Shown piece after piece: positions 10,314-18,848 of a stretch of 64,000 nt of DNA. The notes below the pieces were generated by a model. The model made no database searches. It saw only the letters and a program-made list of their open reading frames with translations, and was not told where the DNA came from. The stretch comes from Nocardia vermiculata NBRC 100427 (lineage in GTDB: Bacteria > Actinomycetota > Actinomycetes > Mycobacteriales > Mycobacteriaceae), in the NCBI RefSeq assembly GCF_001613265.1, contig NZ_BDCA01000002.1:1-64000 (forward strand), written 5' to 3'. The translations under genes were made by a program, and so were the position numbers. Numbering within the stretch: the stretch's first letter is position 1; every line of letters begins with the position of its first letter.

Positions 10314-11261
10314 CTATCCTATGGACCCGGTTTGCGCTGGTTGCAGCGATTCGCCGAGGAACCGTCCGAGTTCGCGTGCGGCGGCCCCGGCCGGGCGCAC
10401 CAGCGACGCCTGCGCCTGCGCAACATGCCACAGGCCATCGGTCACCGAGAAGTGGACCGGCACCTCGGCGGTGCGCAGCGCGGCGGCCAGACGCACGCAC
10501 TGGGCGTGCAGCAGTTCACCGGAGTCCGCTTGAATATAGGTGGTGGGCAGCCCGCGCAGATCGCCGAGCAGCGGCGCGTAGCCGACGTCCAGCGGATCAG
10601 CGCCACCGAGGTAGGCGGCCGCGCACGACCGCGACCACGCCGCATTGATCACCAGATCGCGGTCGCGTTCCGCGAGTTCGTTCGGATCGGCCCACGGCGC
10701 GATCAGGCCGAGTGCCGCGGGCACGATGCCGTGGCGATCACGCAACCGCAACGCCAGCGCGAGCGCGAGCCCACCCCCGGCCGAATCTCCCGCCACCGCG
10801 ATCTCCCGCGGCAACAGTCCGGTGGAAACCAGTTCCAGGAATGCCGCCTCGGCATCGTCGAGAGCAGCCGGATAAGGATGTTCGGGCGCCAGCCGGTAAT
10901 CGGGCACATAGATCGGGCAGCCGGTCTCGCGCGCCAGCCATCCCGCGAGCGACCGATGGGTCGCCGGGGATCCGATGGTGTATCCGCCACCGTGCAGGTA
11001 CAACACTGCTCCGGGGCCCGCTGCCGTCCCCGCGCTCACCCGCTCGGCGGGCCGCCCGGCCAACCGCATCCGGTGCACTCGGGTCCCGGCCGGCACCGCC
11101 TGCAGCACCGCACCGGAATCGAGCAACTTCCGCTGGAGCGCCCAGGGGAGCCGGCTGTTCATCGAATACCGGAACATCGGGTGCAGTACGGCCCGAGCCA
11201 GCGGCAGCGGTAGCGAGGGCAGCCACGAGGCTGGAAAATCAGGCATCACAGACAGATTCAC
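10314..11261 (-). CDS. Alpha/beta hydrolase, hormone-sensitive-lipase-type esterase
   Basis: A 315-residue esterase/lipase. It shows the HSL oxyanion motif HGGG (residues 90-93), nucleophile Ser160 in GDSAGGG, a carboxylate around Asp246/Glu249 and His279 in DGLWHVAQ. Acid-rich loops resemble mycobacterial LipN/LipW-type carboxylesterases. The GTG at 11261 lies 7 bases after the SDR stop, implying translational coupling; an ATG at 11246 is an alternative start. As third gene of the monooxygenase-SDR-esterase operon, it plausibly hydrolyses the ester or lactone made by the Baeyer-Villiger enzyme (inference from order). Confidence 0.88.
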   Translation of the reverse strand: MNLSVMPDFPASWLPSLPLPLARAVLHPMFRYSMNSRLPWALQRKLLDSGAVLQAVPAGTRVHRMRLAGRPAERVSAGTAAGPGAVLYLHGGGYTIGSPATHRSLAGWLARETGCPIYVPDYRLAPEHPYPAALDDAEAAFLELVSTGLLPREIAVAGDSAGGGLALALALRLRDRHGIVPAALGLIAPWADPNELAERDRDLVINAAWSRSCAAAYLGGADPLDVGYAPLLGDLRGLPTTYIQADSGELLHAQCVRLAAALRTAEVPVHFSVTDGLWHVAQAQASLVRPAGAAARELGRFLGESLQPAQTGSIG

Positions 11262-11268
11262 GCGCGAC

Positions 11269-12099
11269 TCACGGCAGGAAGCGACTGTTGACGATGTTCG
11301 CGATGCGCTGATAATAGGAACCGGTGGTGCGGACGAACAGATCCAGCGCCTTCGCCTCCCAGCCGATCAGCACCCGGGCGTGCCCCTTGCCCACCCCTTC
11401 GGTGATGGTCTGCGCCGCCATCTCCGGCGTGTGCAGGGCGAGCTGCTTGTCGAAGAACGACGACAACTTGTTCGCGTCGAGCCCCTCGGCGTAGGTGGCG
11501 TTGCGGGCTACGGCGGTCTTGATACCACCCGGATGGACACAGGTGACCTTGACCGGCTGCTTGCGGCCGAGCATTTCCTGGCGCAGCGATTCGGTGAAGC
11601 CGCGTACCGCGAACTTCGCCGCGTTGTACGCGCTCTGCCCCGGCACCGCGATCAGACCGAACAGACTCGACACGTTGATCACGTGGCCGTCGCCGGATTC
11701 GATGAGGAACGGAAGGAATGCCTTGGTGCCGTTGACGACTCCCCAGAAATCGACATCCATGATGCGCTCGAAGTCCTTGAACCGGGACTCGTTCACCTCA
11801 CCGTGGAAGGCGATTCCGGCATTGTTGTAGATCTGGTGGACGACACCGAAATGCTTGTGCACCGCATCGGCATAGAGCAGCACCGTCTCCCGTTCGGCCA
11901 CATTCAGCCGATCCGATTTGACCTGCGCGCCCAGCGCCTCGACCCGGCGGACGGTTTCGGCCAGGCCGTCGGTATCAATATCGGAGAGTGCGAGTTTGGC
12001 ACCGCGGCGGGCCAGATTCTCGGCCAGCGCCCGGCCGATACCCGACCCGGCGCCCGTGATCACACAGACCTTGCCCGTGAAGTACGCGTCATTGCTCAC
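11269..12099 (-). CDS. SDR family oxidoreductase
   Basis: A 276-residue classical short-chain dehydrogenase. The Rossmann motif TGAGSGIG (15-22) is followed by an Asp at the end of beta-2, NNAG (92-95), Ser144/145 and the YNAAK catalytic motif (Tyr158, Lys162). The start is a GTG whose GTGA overlaps the stop of the upstream monooxygenase, so the two are translationally coupled. Likely role: interconversion of an alcohol and the ketone that the neighbouring monooxygenase uses. The C-terminal extension (QITEGVGKGHARVLIG region) is typical of actinobacterial SDRs found beside flavin monooxygenases. The substrate is not known. Confidence 0.9.
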   Translation of the reverse strand: MSNDAYFTGKVCVITGAGSGIGRALAENLARRGAKLALSDIDTDGLAETVRRVEALGAQVKSDRLNVAERETVLLYADAVHKHFGVVHQIYNNAGIAFHGEVNESRFKDFERIMDVDFWGVVNGTKAFLPFLIESGDGHVINVSSLFGLIAVPGQSAYNAAKFAVRGFTESLRQEMLGRKQPVKVTCVHPGGIKTAVARNATYAEGLDANKLSSFFDKQLALHTPEMAAQTITEGVGKGHARVLIGWEAKALDLFVRTTGSYYQRIANIVNSRFLP

Positions 12100-13673
12100 T
12101 GTGCTGCCACCGCTTTCGATTCGGGCCGTGCGGCCCCGTCTGTCGTTCGAGTCGTCTCATACGCCGCCACGTCGAATTTCTCCAGCAACTTCCGGAAGCG
12201 GAAGGTGAAATCGGGCCACAGCGTGGTGTTGTTTCCGTGCTTGTCCAGATACCAGCTGGCGCAGCCGCCGTTGAGCCACACCGAATTCGCCATCTTGTCC
12301 TGGAGCTCGCGGTTGTATTTCTCCTGCACATCTTTTCGTACCTCGACGGTACGTAGTCCACGCCGCCCGACGGTGTCGATCGCGTCGGCGATGTAATTGA
12401 TCTGCGATTCGATCATGTACACCATCGAAGTATGGCCCAGGCCTACATTGGGGCCGAGCAGGAAGAACATATTCGGGAAGTTGCGGATCGCCGCACCCTT
12501 GTACCCCTGCTGCCCGACCTCGTCGAAGAGTTCGGTGAGGGTGCGCCCGTCCCGGCCGGTGACGGTGTCGTACACCGGCGAATCGGTGACGTGGAATCCG
12601 GTCGCCACGACCAGCGCATCGATCTCGCGTTCGGTGCCGTCGGCGGTGACGATGGAATTCGGGCGGATTTCACGAATTCCGTCGGTGACCACATCGACAT
12701 TGTCGCGACCGAGGGCAGGGTAGTACTCGTTGGAGATCAACATCCGCTTGCAGCCGATACGGAAATTCGGGGTGACCTTCGCGCGTAGTTCCGCGTCCGG
12801 CACCTCGCTGCGGAGCTTGAGCCGGGCCAGTCCCTCGAATGCGAGCATCGCCGGCGGGAACTTCGCCAGGCCGACGACCTGGGTCTCGCGCGCGGCGTAG
12901 ATGGCCGCACGCGACAGCTTCTGTACGCCCGGAACGTATTTGAACGCCAGCCGCTCGGGCAGCGTGTATTCGCGGTCGAATCGGGGCAGCAACCAGGGCG
13001 CGGTGCGCTGGTAGACATCGAGGTGGGCGACCTTCGGCGCGATCGAGGGCACGATCTGAATTGCCGAGGCACCGGTACCGATCACCGCCACCCGCTTACC
13101 GGCCAGGTCCGACTCGTGATCCCAACGGGCGGAGTGGAACAGCTGCCCCTGAAAATCGTTGATGCCCTTGATATCCGGCAGATTCGGCTCACACAACGCA
13201 CCGACGGCGGAAACCAGAATGTCGGCGGTGAACGCGCCGCGGCTGGTCTGCACCTGCCAGCGCGCCTGCGCGTCGTCCCACCGCGCGGAGGTCATCTCAC
13301 AGTCGAAGACATGCTTGTCGCGCACACCGTAGCGATCTGCCACCCCCTGGATGTAGGACTGGATCTCGGGCTGCTTGGAGAACGACCGCGACCAGCCGGG
13401 ATTCAGGGCGAACGAGTACGAGTAGAGCTGAGAGGGCACATCACAGGCCGCACCCGGATAGGTGTTGTCGCGCCAGGTGCCACCGACATCGCCGCCCCGC
13501 TCCAGCACCAGATAGTCGTCGCGACCCTGCTGACTCAGCCGGATCGCGAGCCCGAGCCCGGAGAAGCCACTGCCGACGATCAACGTGTGGACATGGCGAG
13601 CGGCCTCGTCGCCGCGAGCGCTGTCGCCACGGTTTCCACCACCGCGGCTAGTGTCTGTAACCCTACGACTCAT
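12096..13673 (-). CDS. Flavin-containing (Baeyer-Villiger type) monooxygenase
   Basis: A 525-residue FAD/NADPH enzyme. GSGFSG (34-39) is the FAD-binding Rossmann motif and GTGASA (199-204) the NADPH one. Between them is FQGQLFHSARWD (174-185), which fits the Baeyer-Villiger fingerprint FxGxxxHxxxW ending in D or P. Such enzymes insert oxygen next to a carbonyl to make esters or lactones. The ATG at 13673 opens a three-gene operon with SDR and esterase and faces a divergent TetR across 60 bases. The natural ketone is unknown; steroids, cyclic or long-chain ketones are all compatible. Confidence 0.92.
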   Translation of the reverse strand: MSRRVTDTSRGGGNRGDSARGDEAARHVHTLIVGSGFSGLGLAIRLSQQGRDDYLVLERGGDVGGTWRDNTYPGAACDVPSQLYSYSFALNPGWSRSFSKQPEIQSYIQGVADRYGVRDKHVFDCEMTSARWDDAQARWQVQTSRGAFTADILVSAVGALCEPNLPDIKGINDFQGQLFHSARWDHESDLAGKRVAVIGTGASAIQIVPSIAPKVAHLDVYQRTAPWLLPRFDREYTLPERLAFKYVPGVQKLSRAAIYAARETQVVGLAKFPPAMLAFEGLARLKLRSEVPDAELRAKVTPNFRIGCKRMLISNEYYPALGRDNVDVVTDGIREIRPNSIVTADGTEREIDALVVATGFHVTDSPVYDTVTGRDGRTLTELFDEVGQQGYKGAAIRNFPNMFFLLGPNVGLGHTSMVYMIESQINYIADAIDTVGRRGLRTVEVRKDVQEKYNRELQDKMANSVWLNGGCASWYLDKHGNNTTLWPDFTFRFRKLLEKFDVAAYETTRTTDGAARPESKAVAAQ

Positions 13674-13704
13674 GTAATAGAGCCTACGGTCCTATTGAGC
13701 GTGA

Positions 13705-13730
13705 GTCAACAGTATTGACTGACGTTCAGT
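13705..13730. promoter_or_regulatory. Overlapping dyads between the monooxygenase operon and tetR
   Basis: GTCAA-N5-TTGAC (13705-13719) and ACTGA-N3-TCAGT (13718-13730) overlap by two bases in the short divergent spacer. They are the likely operator for the TetR encoded alongside. Confidence 0.5.
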
Positions 13731-13733
13731 AGT

Positions 13734-14435
13734 ATGGGCTACGTGAGTGCGAACGGTTCCGGCACCAAAAGGGTGCGGCTGAGTCCGGCAGAACGCCGTG
13801 AACAGCTGATATCCCTCGGTGTGACGATGCTGCGCGATCGCACTCTCGAGGACGTCTCCATCGGCGACATCGCCCGGCAAGCCGGTATCTCACGGGGACT
13901 GCTGTTCCACTACTTCGCTTCCAAGCAGGACTTCCAGCGGGCGATCGTGCGCCGCGCGAACGAGGAACTACTGGCCCGCACCCTCCCCGATCGCAGCCTC
14001 GGGCTGCTCGAGATGCTGCGTGATTCGGTCGAGCGCTATGTCGACTACGTCAGCGAGAACCGCATCTCCTATCAGGGCCTGCTGCGCGGCCCCGCGAGCG
14101 GCAGCCCGGAACTACTCGGCCTCGCCGACGCGACCCGCGACGCCATCGTCGACCGGATCCTCACCGAAACCCCGCTGGCCGGCGACGATCCGGAATTGCC
14201 CCGGCTGCGCCTGGTCTTTCGCGGCTGGATCGCCTTCGTGGAGGAGACGACGCTGATCTGGTTGCGCGAGGAGGCGATCGGCCGCGAGGCGCTGATCGAC
14301 ACCCTTGTCGGCGCCCTCCCCGCGCTGGCGATGCACCCGGGCCTCACCCAGTGGTTGTCCGACGCGGTCGCCACCGGCGATGCCGGGGCCGCTGCAGCGG
14401 ATGACGCCGGGGCGGAAACGGCACTGCCGACCTGA
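13734..14435 (+). CDS. TetR family transcriptional regulator
   Basis: A 233-residue repressor. The N-terminal HTH is clear (DVSIGDIARQAGISRGLLFHYFASKQDF); the C-terminal ligand domain ends in an Ala-rich tail. It is transcribed away from the monooxygenase operon, 60 bases apart, and presumably represses it. The ATG at 13734 almost touches the inverted repeat and has no ribosome site, so the GTG at 13743 is an equally good start. The ligand may be the operon's substrate or a fatty-acyl compound; nothing in the sequence decides this. Confidence 0.88.
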   Translation: MGYVSANGSGTKRVRLSPAERREQLISLGVTMLRDRTLEDVSIGDIARQAGISRGLLFHYFASKQDFQRAIVRRANEELLARTLPDRSLGLLEMLRDSVERYVDYVSENRISYQGLLRGPASGSPELLGLADATRDAIVDRILTETPLAGDDPELPRLRLVFRGWIAFVEETTLIWLREEAIGREALIDTLVGALPALAMHPGLTQWLSDAVATGDAGAAAADDAGAETALPT

Positions 14436-14485
14436 GCCGGTTCGACCGCACTGCCGGCCCGGACCGGTTCGGCAGGTCGGCCGGA

Positions 14486-16060
14486 TCAGGCGGTTCGCTC
14501 CTCGTGCACATACCCCGCGCGATCCCCGCCCCGCGGCAACCACAGCACCGTCACCACGGCGGCGACCAGAATCAGAATCGCCGACACCAGCAGGGCGACC
14601 CCGAGCCCACGCTGGAAGGCCTCGTAGGTGGCGTGGATGACCCGATCGACGATGGGCCCGTAAGCGGCCGAGGCAGCAGCATCCCCACCGGTAGGCACGC
14701 TGCCGGTTTCGATCGCGTCGATCACGATCGCCTGGAAGTTGGCGGGAACCCCGATCTGCTGCAGGCGATCCCGCAGATCGGAGTTGAGGTAGGAATTGAC
14801 CAGCGACCCCAGCGCCGCCACCCCGACCACCGCGCCGACCTGCCGCATGGTGTTGGTGGCCGCCGCCGCCATCCCGGAATGTTCGGCCGGAACACCGGAC
14901 AGCACGGCCGAAGTCAACGGCACCACCGCGATGCCGAAGCCGAACCCCGCCACCATCAGGGCCAGCGCGAGTGGCGTGAATTCGACCGTGATACCGAGGA
15001 AGTGACGGGTCAGCAGAATTCCGGCCGCCCCGAGCACGCAACCCGCGATCATCGGTGTGCGGGAGCCCCGCAGGGCCACCCAGAAACCGGACAGCAACGA
15101 GCCGAGGATGATGGTCGCGGCCATCGGACCGAAGACCGCCGCGGTGCGCCAGCCCGAATAACCCACCACCACCTGCAGATACAGCGCGGTGAAGAAGAAG
15201 ATCGAAAAGATGCCGAAGTACACGGCGAAGGCGACCACCAACGCACTGCGCACCAGCGGCCGCTCCAGATAACGGAAATCGAACATCGGGTTGGCCGCAC
15301 GCATCTCGACCACCAGGAAAGCCACGAATGCGACCGCACCGATCACGAACAGCGTGATCACCGAGGCCGCCGAATACCCCACCTGCTCCCCCGAGATGGC
15401 CGCATAGATCACGCACCCGAGGAAAGTGGCCCCCAGCACGAACCCCGCCCAGTCGACCGGCCCCGGCTGGGGGTCGGCACTGTCGGGAACGAACACCAGC
15501 GCGGCCACCAGCACCACGACACCCACGATCAGGTTGAACCAGAAGATCGACCGCCAGCCGAAGGCACCCACCAGCACGCCGCCGATCACCGGCCCCAATG
15601 CGAGCGCCAACCCGGACACCGCCGCCCACGCGCCCAGCGCCTTCGCCCGTGCACCGCGGTCGGGGAAGATATGCCTGATCACCGACAGGGTGCCCGGTTC
15701 CGAGGCGGCGGCACCCACCCCCATCACCGCCCGCCCCGCGATCAGCATCGACACCCCGCCGGCGACAGCGGCCAGCACCGATCCGAGGCAGAACACCACC
15801 AGCCCGCCGACCATCACCCGCTTACGCCCCCACCGGTCACCGAGGGTTCCGGCGGTGAGCATGAGGCTCGCGAAGACCAGGGTGTAGGCGTTGACCACCC
15901 ATTGCAACGACACCACGCCGGCGTGGACATCGGACTGGATATCTCCGAGGGCGACGCTGACGATCGTGGTGTCGAGGAAGGTGACGAACAGGACCGCTGT
16001 CACCACGGCCAGGGCCACATAGCGCCGCGTGGAACCCGGCCGTTCCCCGTTCCCGGGCAT
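14486..16060 (-). CDS. MFS transporter, DHA2 (14-TM) family
   Basis: A 524-residue inner-membrane exporter with about 14 hydrophobic helices. TM1 carries FLDTTIVSVALGDIQ (the D1 motif), followed by GTLGDRWGRKRVM (motif A) and LGPVIGGVLVGAFGW (motif C). It lies 12 bases after the MTB12-like gene and probably shares its transcript; its ATG has only a weak ribosome site within the end of that gene. It converges on the tetR at 13.7 kb. Substrate unknown; proton-driven efflux of drugs or lipophilic compounds is the family role. Confidence 0.88.
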   Translation of the reverse strand: MPGNGERPGSTRRYVALAVVTAVLFVTFLDTTIVSVALGDIQSDVHAGVVSLQWVVNAYTLVFASLMLTAGTLGDRWGRKRVMVGGLVVFCLGSVLAAVAGGVSMLIAGRAVMGVGAAASEPGTLSVIRHIFPDRGARAKALGAWAAVSGLALALGPVIGGVLVGAFGWRSIFWFNLIVGVVVLVAALVFVPDSADPQPGPVDWAGFVLGATFLGCVIYAAISGEQVGYSAASVITLFVIGAVAFVAFLVVEMRAANPMFDFRYLERPLVRSALVVAFAVYFGIFSIFFFTALYLQVVVGYSGWRTAAVFGPMAATIILGSLLSGFWVALRGSRTPMIAGCVLGAAGILLTRHFLGITVEFTPLALALMVAGFGFGIAVVPLTSAVLSGVPAEHSGMAAAATNTMRQVGAVVGVAALGSLVNSYLNSDLRDRLQQIGVPANFQAIVIDAIETGSVPTGGDAAASAAYGPIVDRVIHATYEAFQRGLGVALLVSAILILVAAVVTVLWLPRGGDRAGYVHEERTA

Positions 16061-16072
16061 GGTGGCTCGGCG

Positions 16073-16741
16073 CTACGGCGCCGGGACGACTTCGGGTGTC
16101 TGCGGTGCCGGATTCACCTCCGGGGTGTCGGGCGCAGGACTCGCACCCGGCTCTCCGGGAGCAGGACTCGCGCTCGGTTGTCCCGGCGCAGGACTCGCGC
16201 TCGGCTCACCCTGGGCAGGCCTGGGGGTGCCGGGCGCGGGGGTCGCCGACGCGGTACCGCAGACCGGGGGCGCGGCCCCCTGCAAGGTGAGCAGCGCGCA
16301 GAACGTCTCCGAGGCCACCTTCCAGGTGCCGTCGATCAGGACCGCTGCCCCCTGCTGACCGGACAACGCGGGCTGGCCGTTGAACAGCACGTCGAAGGTC
16401 ACGTTCGCGTGCTCGCGGCCGAGATCCGAGATATCGGTGACCTTCGCCGTCGCCGATTTCGCCATCGGCGAGTCGGCCTGGGCATTGATGGTCTCGGCGA
16501 AGGCGGGACCGTCTTCCAGCAGGTCGATCTTCTGATCCGCCGGGGTTGCGCCGTCGAAGAAGCGCTCGAAGTTCACGGTCACCTGCTGCGCTGCCGGATC
16601 GGCGGCGGTGCCGGAGGACGTGGCGGACGCGGTCTTCGACGAGGTATCGGAATCGTCACTGCCGCACGCCGCGCCGGTAGCCACCATGGCGGTGAGTACA
16701 CATGCCGCGAACACTTTCGCCGCGATGCTGCGATCGAACAT
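16073..16741 (-). CDS. Secreted MTB12-like low-molecular-weight antigen with repetitive tail
   Basis: A 222-residue exported protein. A signal sequence (1-25) leads to VATGAAC, an imperfect lipobox, so it may be a lipoprotein. Residues about 48-160 resemble the MTB12/CFP-2 antigen domain (VNFERFFDGATP... and FDVLFNGQPAL... then DGTWKVASETFC). Two cysteines (FCALL and VCGT) could pair. The last 60 residues are Pro/Ala/Ser repeats of the type SASPAPGQP and GASPAPDTP. The ATG at 16741 has an excellent site, GAGGGAGG. It is followed closely by an MFS gene. The molecular function of the family is unknown. Confidence 0.8.
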   Translation of the reverse strand: MFDRSIAAKVFAACVLTAMVATGAACGSDDSDTSSKTASATSSGTAADPAAQQVTVNFERFFDGATPADQKIDLLEDGPAFAETINAQADSPMAKSATAKVTDISDLGREHANVTFDVLFNGQPALSGQQGAAVLIDGTWKVASETFCALLTLQGAAPPVCGTASATPAPGTPRPAQGEPSASPAPGQPSASPAPGEPGASPAPDTPEVNPAPQTPEVVPAP

Positions 16742-16810
16742 GTCCGGCCTCCCTCGGATGACGAGTCGGCTCCGTGATCAACTCATCGCAGAGTACTCGG
16801 CGGATCGGCC

Positions 16811-18835
16811 CTAGGGGTGTTTATCGGCGACGATCGGGGTATCGGCGAGTTCGGCCAGCACCCCCGGCAACTGCGCCGCCACGGCCGTCGCATCGAGCAG
16901 TGCCGGATCCACCGACAGTCCGATGCCCAGCTCGCCGTTCCAGCTCAGCACCCCGGCCACCAAGGGCACGCCCGGCGCCGCGGGCAGGATCGGAAACACC
17001 TGGGTGATAGGCATATTCGAGAAGGTCATCGAGATTTCCGGGCCCGCCATATTCGACACGATGGTGTGGAAGAACCGCCCGCCGTACACCGATCGGGCGA
17101 AGACACCCACGAGCGGCTCCGGGAACAGCCGCAACACCTGCGACATCACGAAATGTGAGGCGAGCGCCCGGGTTCCGGAATGCAACCGGTCACTGCGGGC
17201 ACGGATATCGTCGAGCAGCCGGGCCGGGCTCGGCGCGTCCAGCGGTACATCCATCATCACCGCGGCAGTCGAATTCCCCTCGGCGCCCGAGGACGGATCA
17301 CGCACCATCAGCGGCACCGCCACGCGCATCGTGCCGCGCAGTAGCTCGTTCAGGTCTCCCGGGCTGCGCTGCAGCACGGTGACGGTCACCGCCAGCAATA
17401 CGTCGGTCACCCGTGCCTGATGCGAACGAGCCACCGCCCGAACGGTTTCCAGATCCAATCCACACACCGTGAACACACGGCGCACACAGTCGGCGGGCAA
17501 CCGTCCGCTCGGCTGGGCATCCACCGCCAGCTGCGCCAGGCCGGTGGCGATCCCGGCGGCAGTGGTCAGGCGGCCCGGCGGTGTGTGGTCGGCCACCGGC
17601 AGTTCGATGGTGGGCCGCAACAGCCGCAGCGCCTGCACCACGGTGCCGATACCGTCCGCGACCACATGATGCAGCAGCAGCACCACACCGATCGCGCCGT
17701 CGGCCGGATCGCGAACGAGTACCAGGCGCCACAGCGGCCGGTCCTTCGGCAGGGGCTGGCCCGCCAGCTCGGTCACCACCCGGCTGATCCCGTCCACCCG
17801 CCCGGTCACCGCATCGATCGGATCCGGTCCACGACCGCCTTCCCCGTCCGGGAGTGTGCTCACCAGGTGCTCGGTCACGTGCCAGTCCCAGTCGACGTCG
17901 CTGTCCACCCACCGCGCTCGACGCCACCGTCCCGGCTGCTCCAGCCGCTGCCGAAAACGCGGCAGCTGCCGCAATTCGCCGCGCACCAGGTCGCGCACCT
18001 CCGCGAGGGTCGGTCCGCCGTCCTCGCGGGGGCGGAACACGACCATGCCGCCCACCTGCTGCGGAATCCCGGATTTCTCGATATGCAGGAAGAACGCGTC
18101 CGCCGGCGGCACCACGGGCGGCCGGGCATACCAGTAGTCCACCACCCGCACGCTGACCAGTACGAACACGGCCGCGATCACCGCGTCCAGGATGAAATGG
18201 TTGGCGGTCGCGACGATCACGTAGGCGGTCACACCGACATGGACCGCGCTGATCAGCTGCACGATCCAGCCGCCGGCGACCCGGGCCAGCACCACACTCA
18301 CCCACAATGCCCAGCCGACGTGCAACGACGGCACCGCCGCCAGCTGATTGGCGCCCGACACCATCGACGAACCCCACGAACCCCAGGTATGCCCGGCGAC
18401 GACCGTGTCGGTGAAGCCCAGTTCCGGCAACAGCCGCGGCGGGGTGACCGGGAAAACCGCGAAGCACGCGATCGCCGCGACATTGAGCAACAGGAACGAA
18501 TCGCGAGCGCGGGCGTACTCGGCGCGGCGGCGGAAATACAGCCAGAACAGCAGCGCGAAGGCACTGATGATGTAGGTGAACGCGTACTCGTAGTTGGCCA
18601 GCGTGGCCAGCAGGTCGCGGGATTCCAGCCACCTGTTGAGCGACCGCTCGACATCGATACCGAGCCATTTCTCGATGTCGTAGAGCCAATGCGCATTGCG
18701 GTCGGCCCGTTCCCGGCGCGCTGGGGAATGCAGCGCATCCACCGCGAGGTACAACCCGAATACGGCCAGCCCGACCACACAGTCCCGCCACAGGACCGGT
18801 CGCGATGGATTGCCCACACAACCGTGATAACACAT
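16811..18835 (-). CDS. PAP2-like membrane domain fused to WS/DGAT acyltransferase
   Basis: A two-domain lipid enzyme of 674 residues. Residues about 1-230 form a multi-TM PAP2/Aur1-like phosphatase or transferase domain with VPSLHVGW (His172) and ATANHFILD (His213, Asp217). Residues about 245-670 are a complete wax-ester synthase/diacylglycerol acyltransferase with HHVVADG (His389, His390, Asp394), SNMAGP and the C-terminal PILPAAPGVPL region. Together they could dephosphorylate or transfer from a phospholipid and acylate the product; this coupling is inference. The ATG at 18835 has AAAGG upstream; TTG at 18844 and GTG at 18817 are alternatives. It lies directly behind the DMT transporter gene. 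Confidence 0.88.
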   Translation of the reverse strand: MCYHGCVGNPSRPVLWRDCVVGLAVFGLYLAVDALHSPARRERADRNAHWLYDIEKWLGIDVERSLNRWLESRDLLATLANYEYAFTYIISAFALLFWLYFRRRAEYARARDSFLLLNVAAIACFAVFPVTPPRLLPELGFTDTVVAGHTWGSWGSSMVSGANQLAAVPSLHVGWALWVSVVLARVAGGWIVQLISAVHVGVTAYVIVATANHFILDAVIAAVFVLVSVRVVDYWYARPPVVPPADAFFLHIEKSGIPQQVGGMVVFRPREDGGPTLAEVRDLVRGELRQLPRFRQRLEQPGRWRRARWVDSDVDWDWHVTEHLVSTLPDGEGGRGPDPIDAVTGRVDGISRVVTELAGQPLPKDRPLWRLVLVRDPADGAIGVVLLLHHVVADGIGTVVQALRLLRPTIELPVADHTPPGRLTTAAGIATGLAQLAVDAQPSGRLPADCVRRVFTVCGLDLETVRAVARSHQARVTDVLLAVTVTVLQRSPGDLNELLRGTMRVAVPLMVRDPSSGAEGNSTAAVMMDVPLDAPSPARLLDDIRARSDRLHSGTRALASHFVMSQVLRLFPEPLVGVFARSVYGGRFFHTIVSNMAGPEISMTFSNMPITQVFPILPAAPGVPLVAGVLSWNGELGIGLSVDPALLDATAVAAQLPGVLAELADTPIVADKHP

Positions 18836-18848
18836 GCGTCGCAACCTT

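Noticed and set aside
14449..14480. Hairpin CTGCCG / CGGCAG between tetR and the convergent MFS gene
   Set aside because: Only six pairs with a long loop; not convincing as a terminator.
14504..16777. 757-codon plus-strand frame opposite the MFS and MTB12-like genes
   Set aside because: Antisense shadow: no recognisable domain, amino-acid use typical of reversed coding strand.
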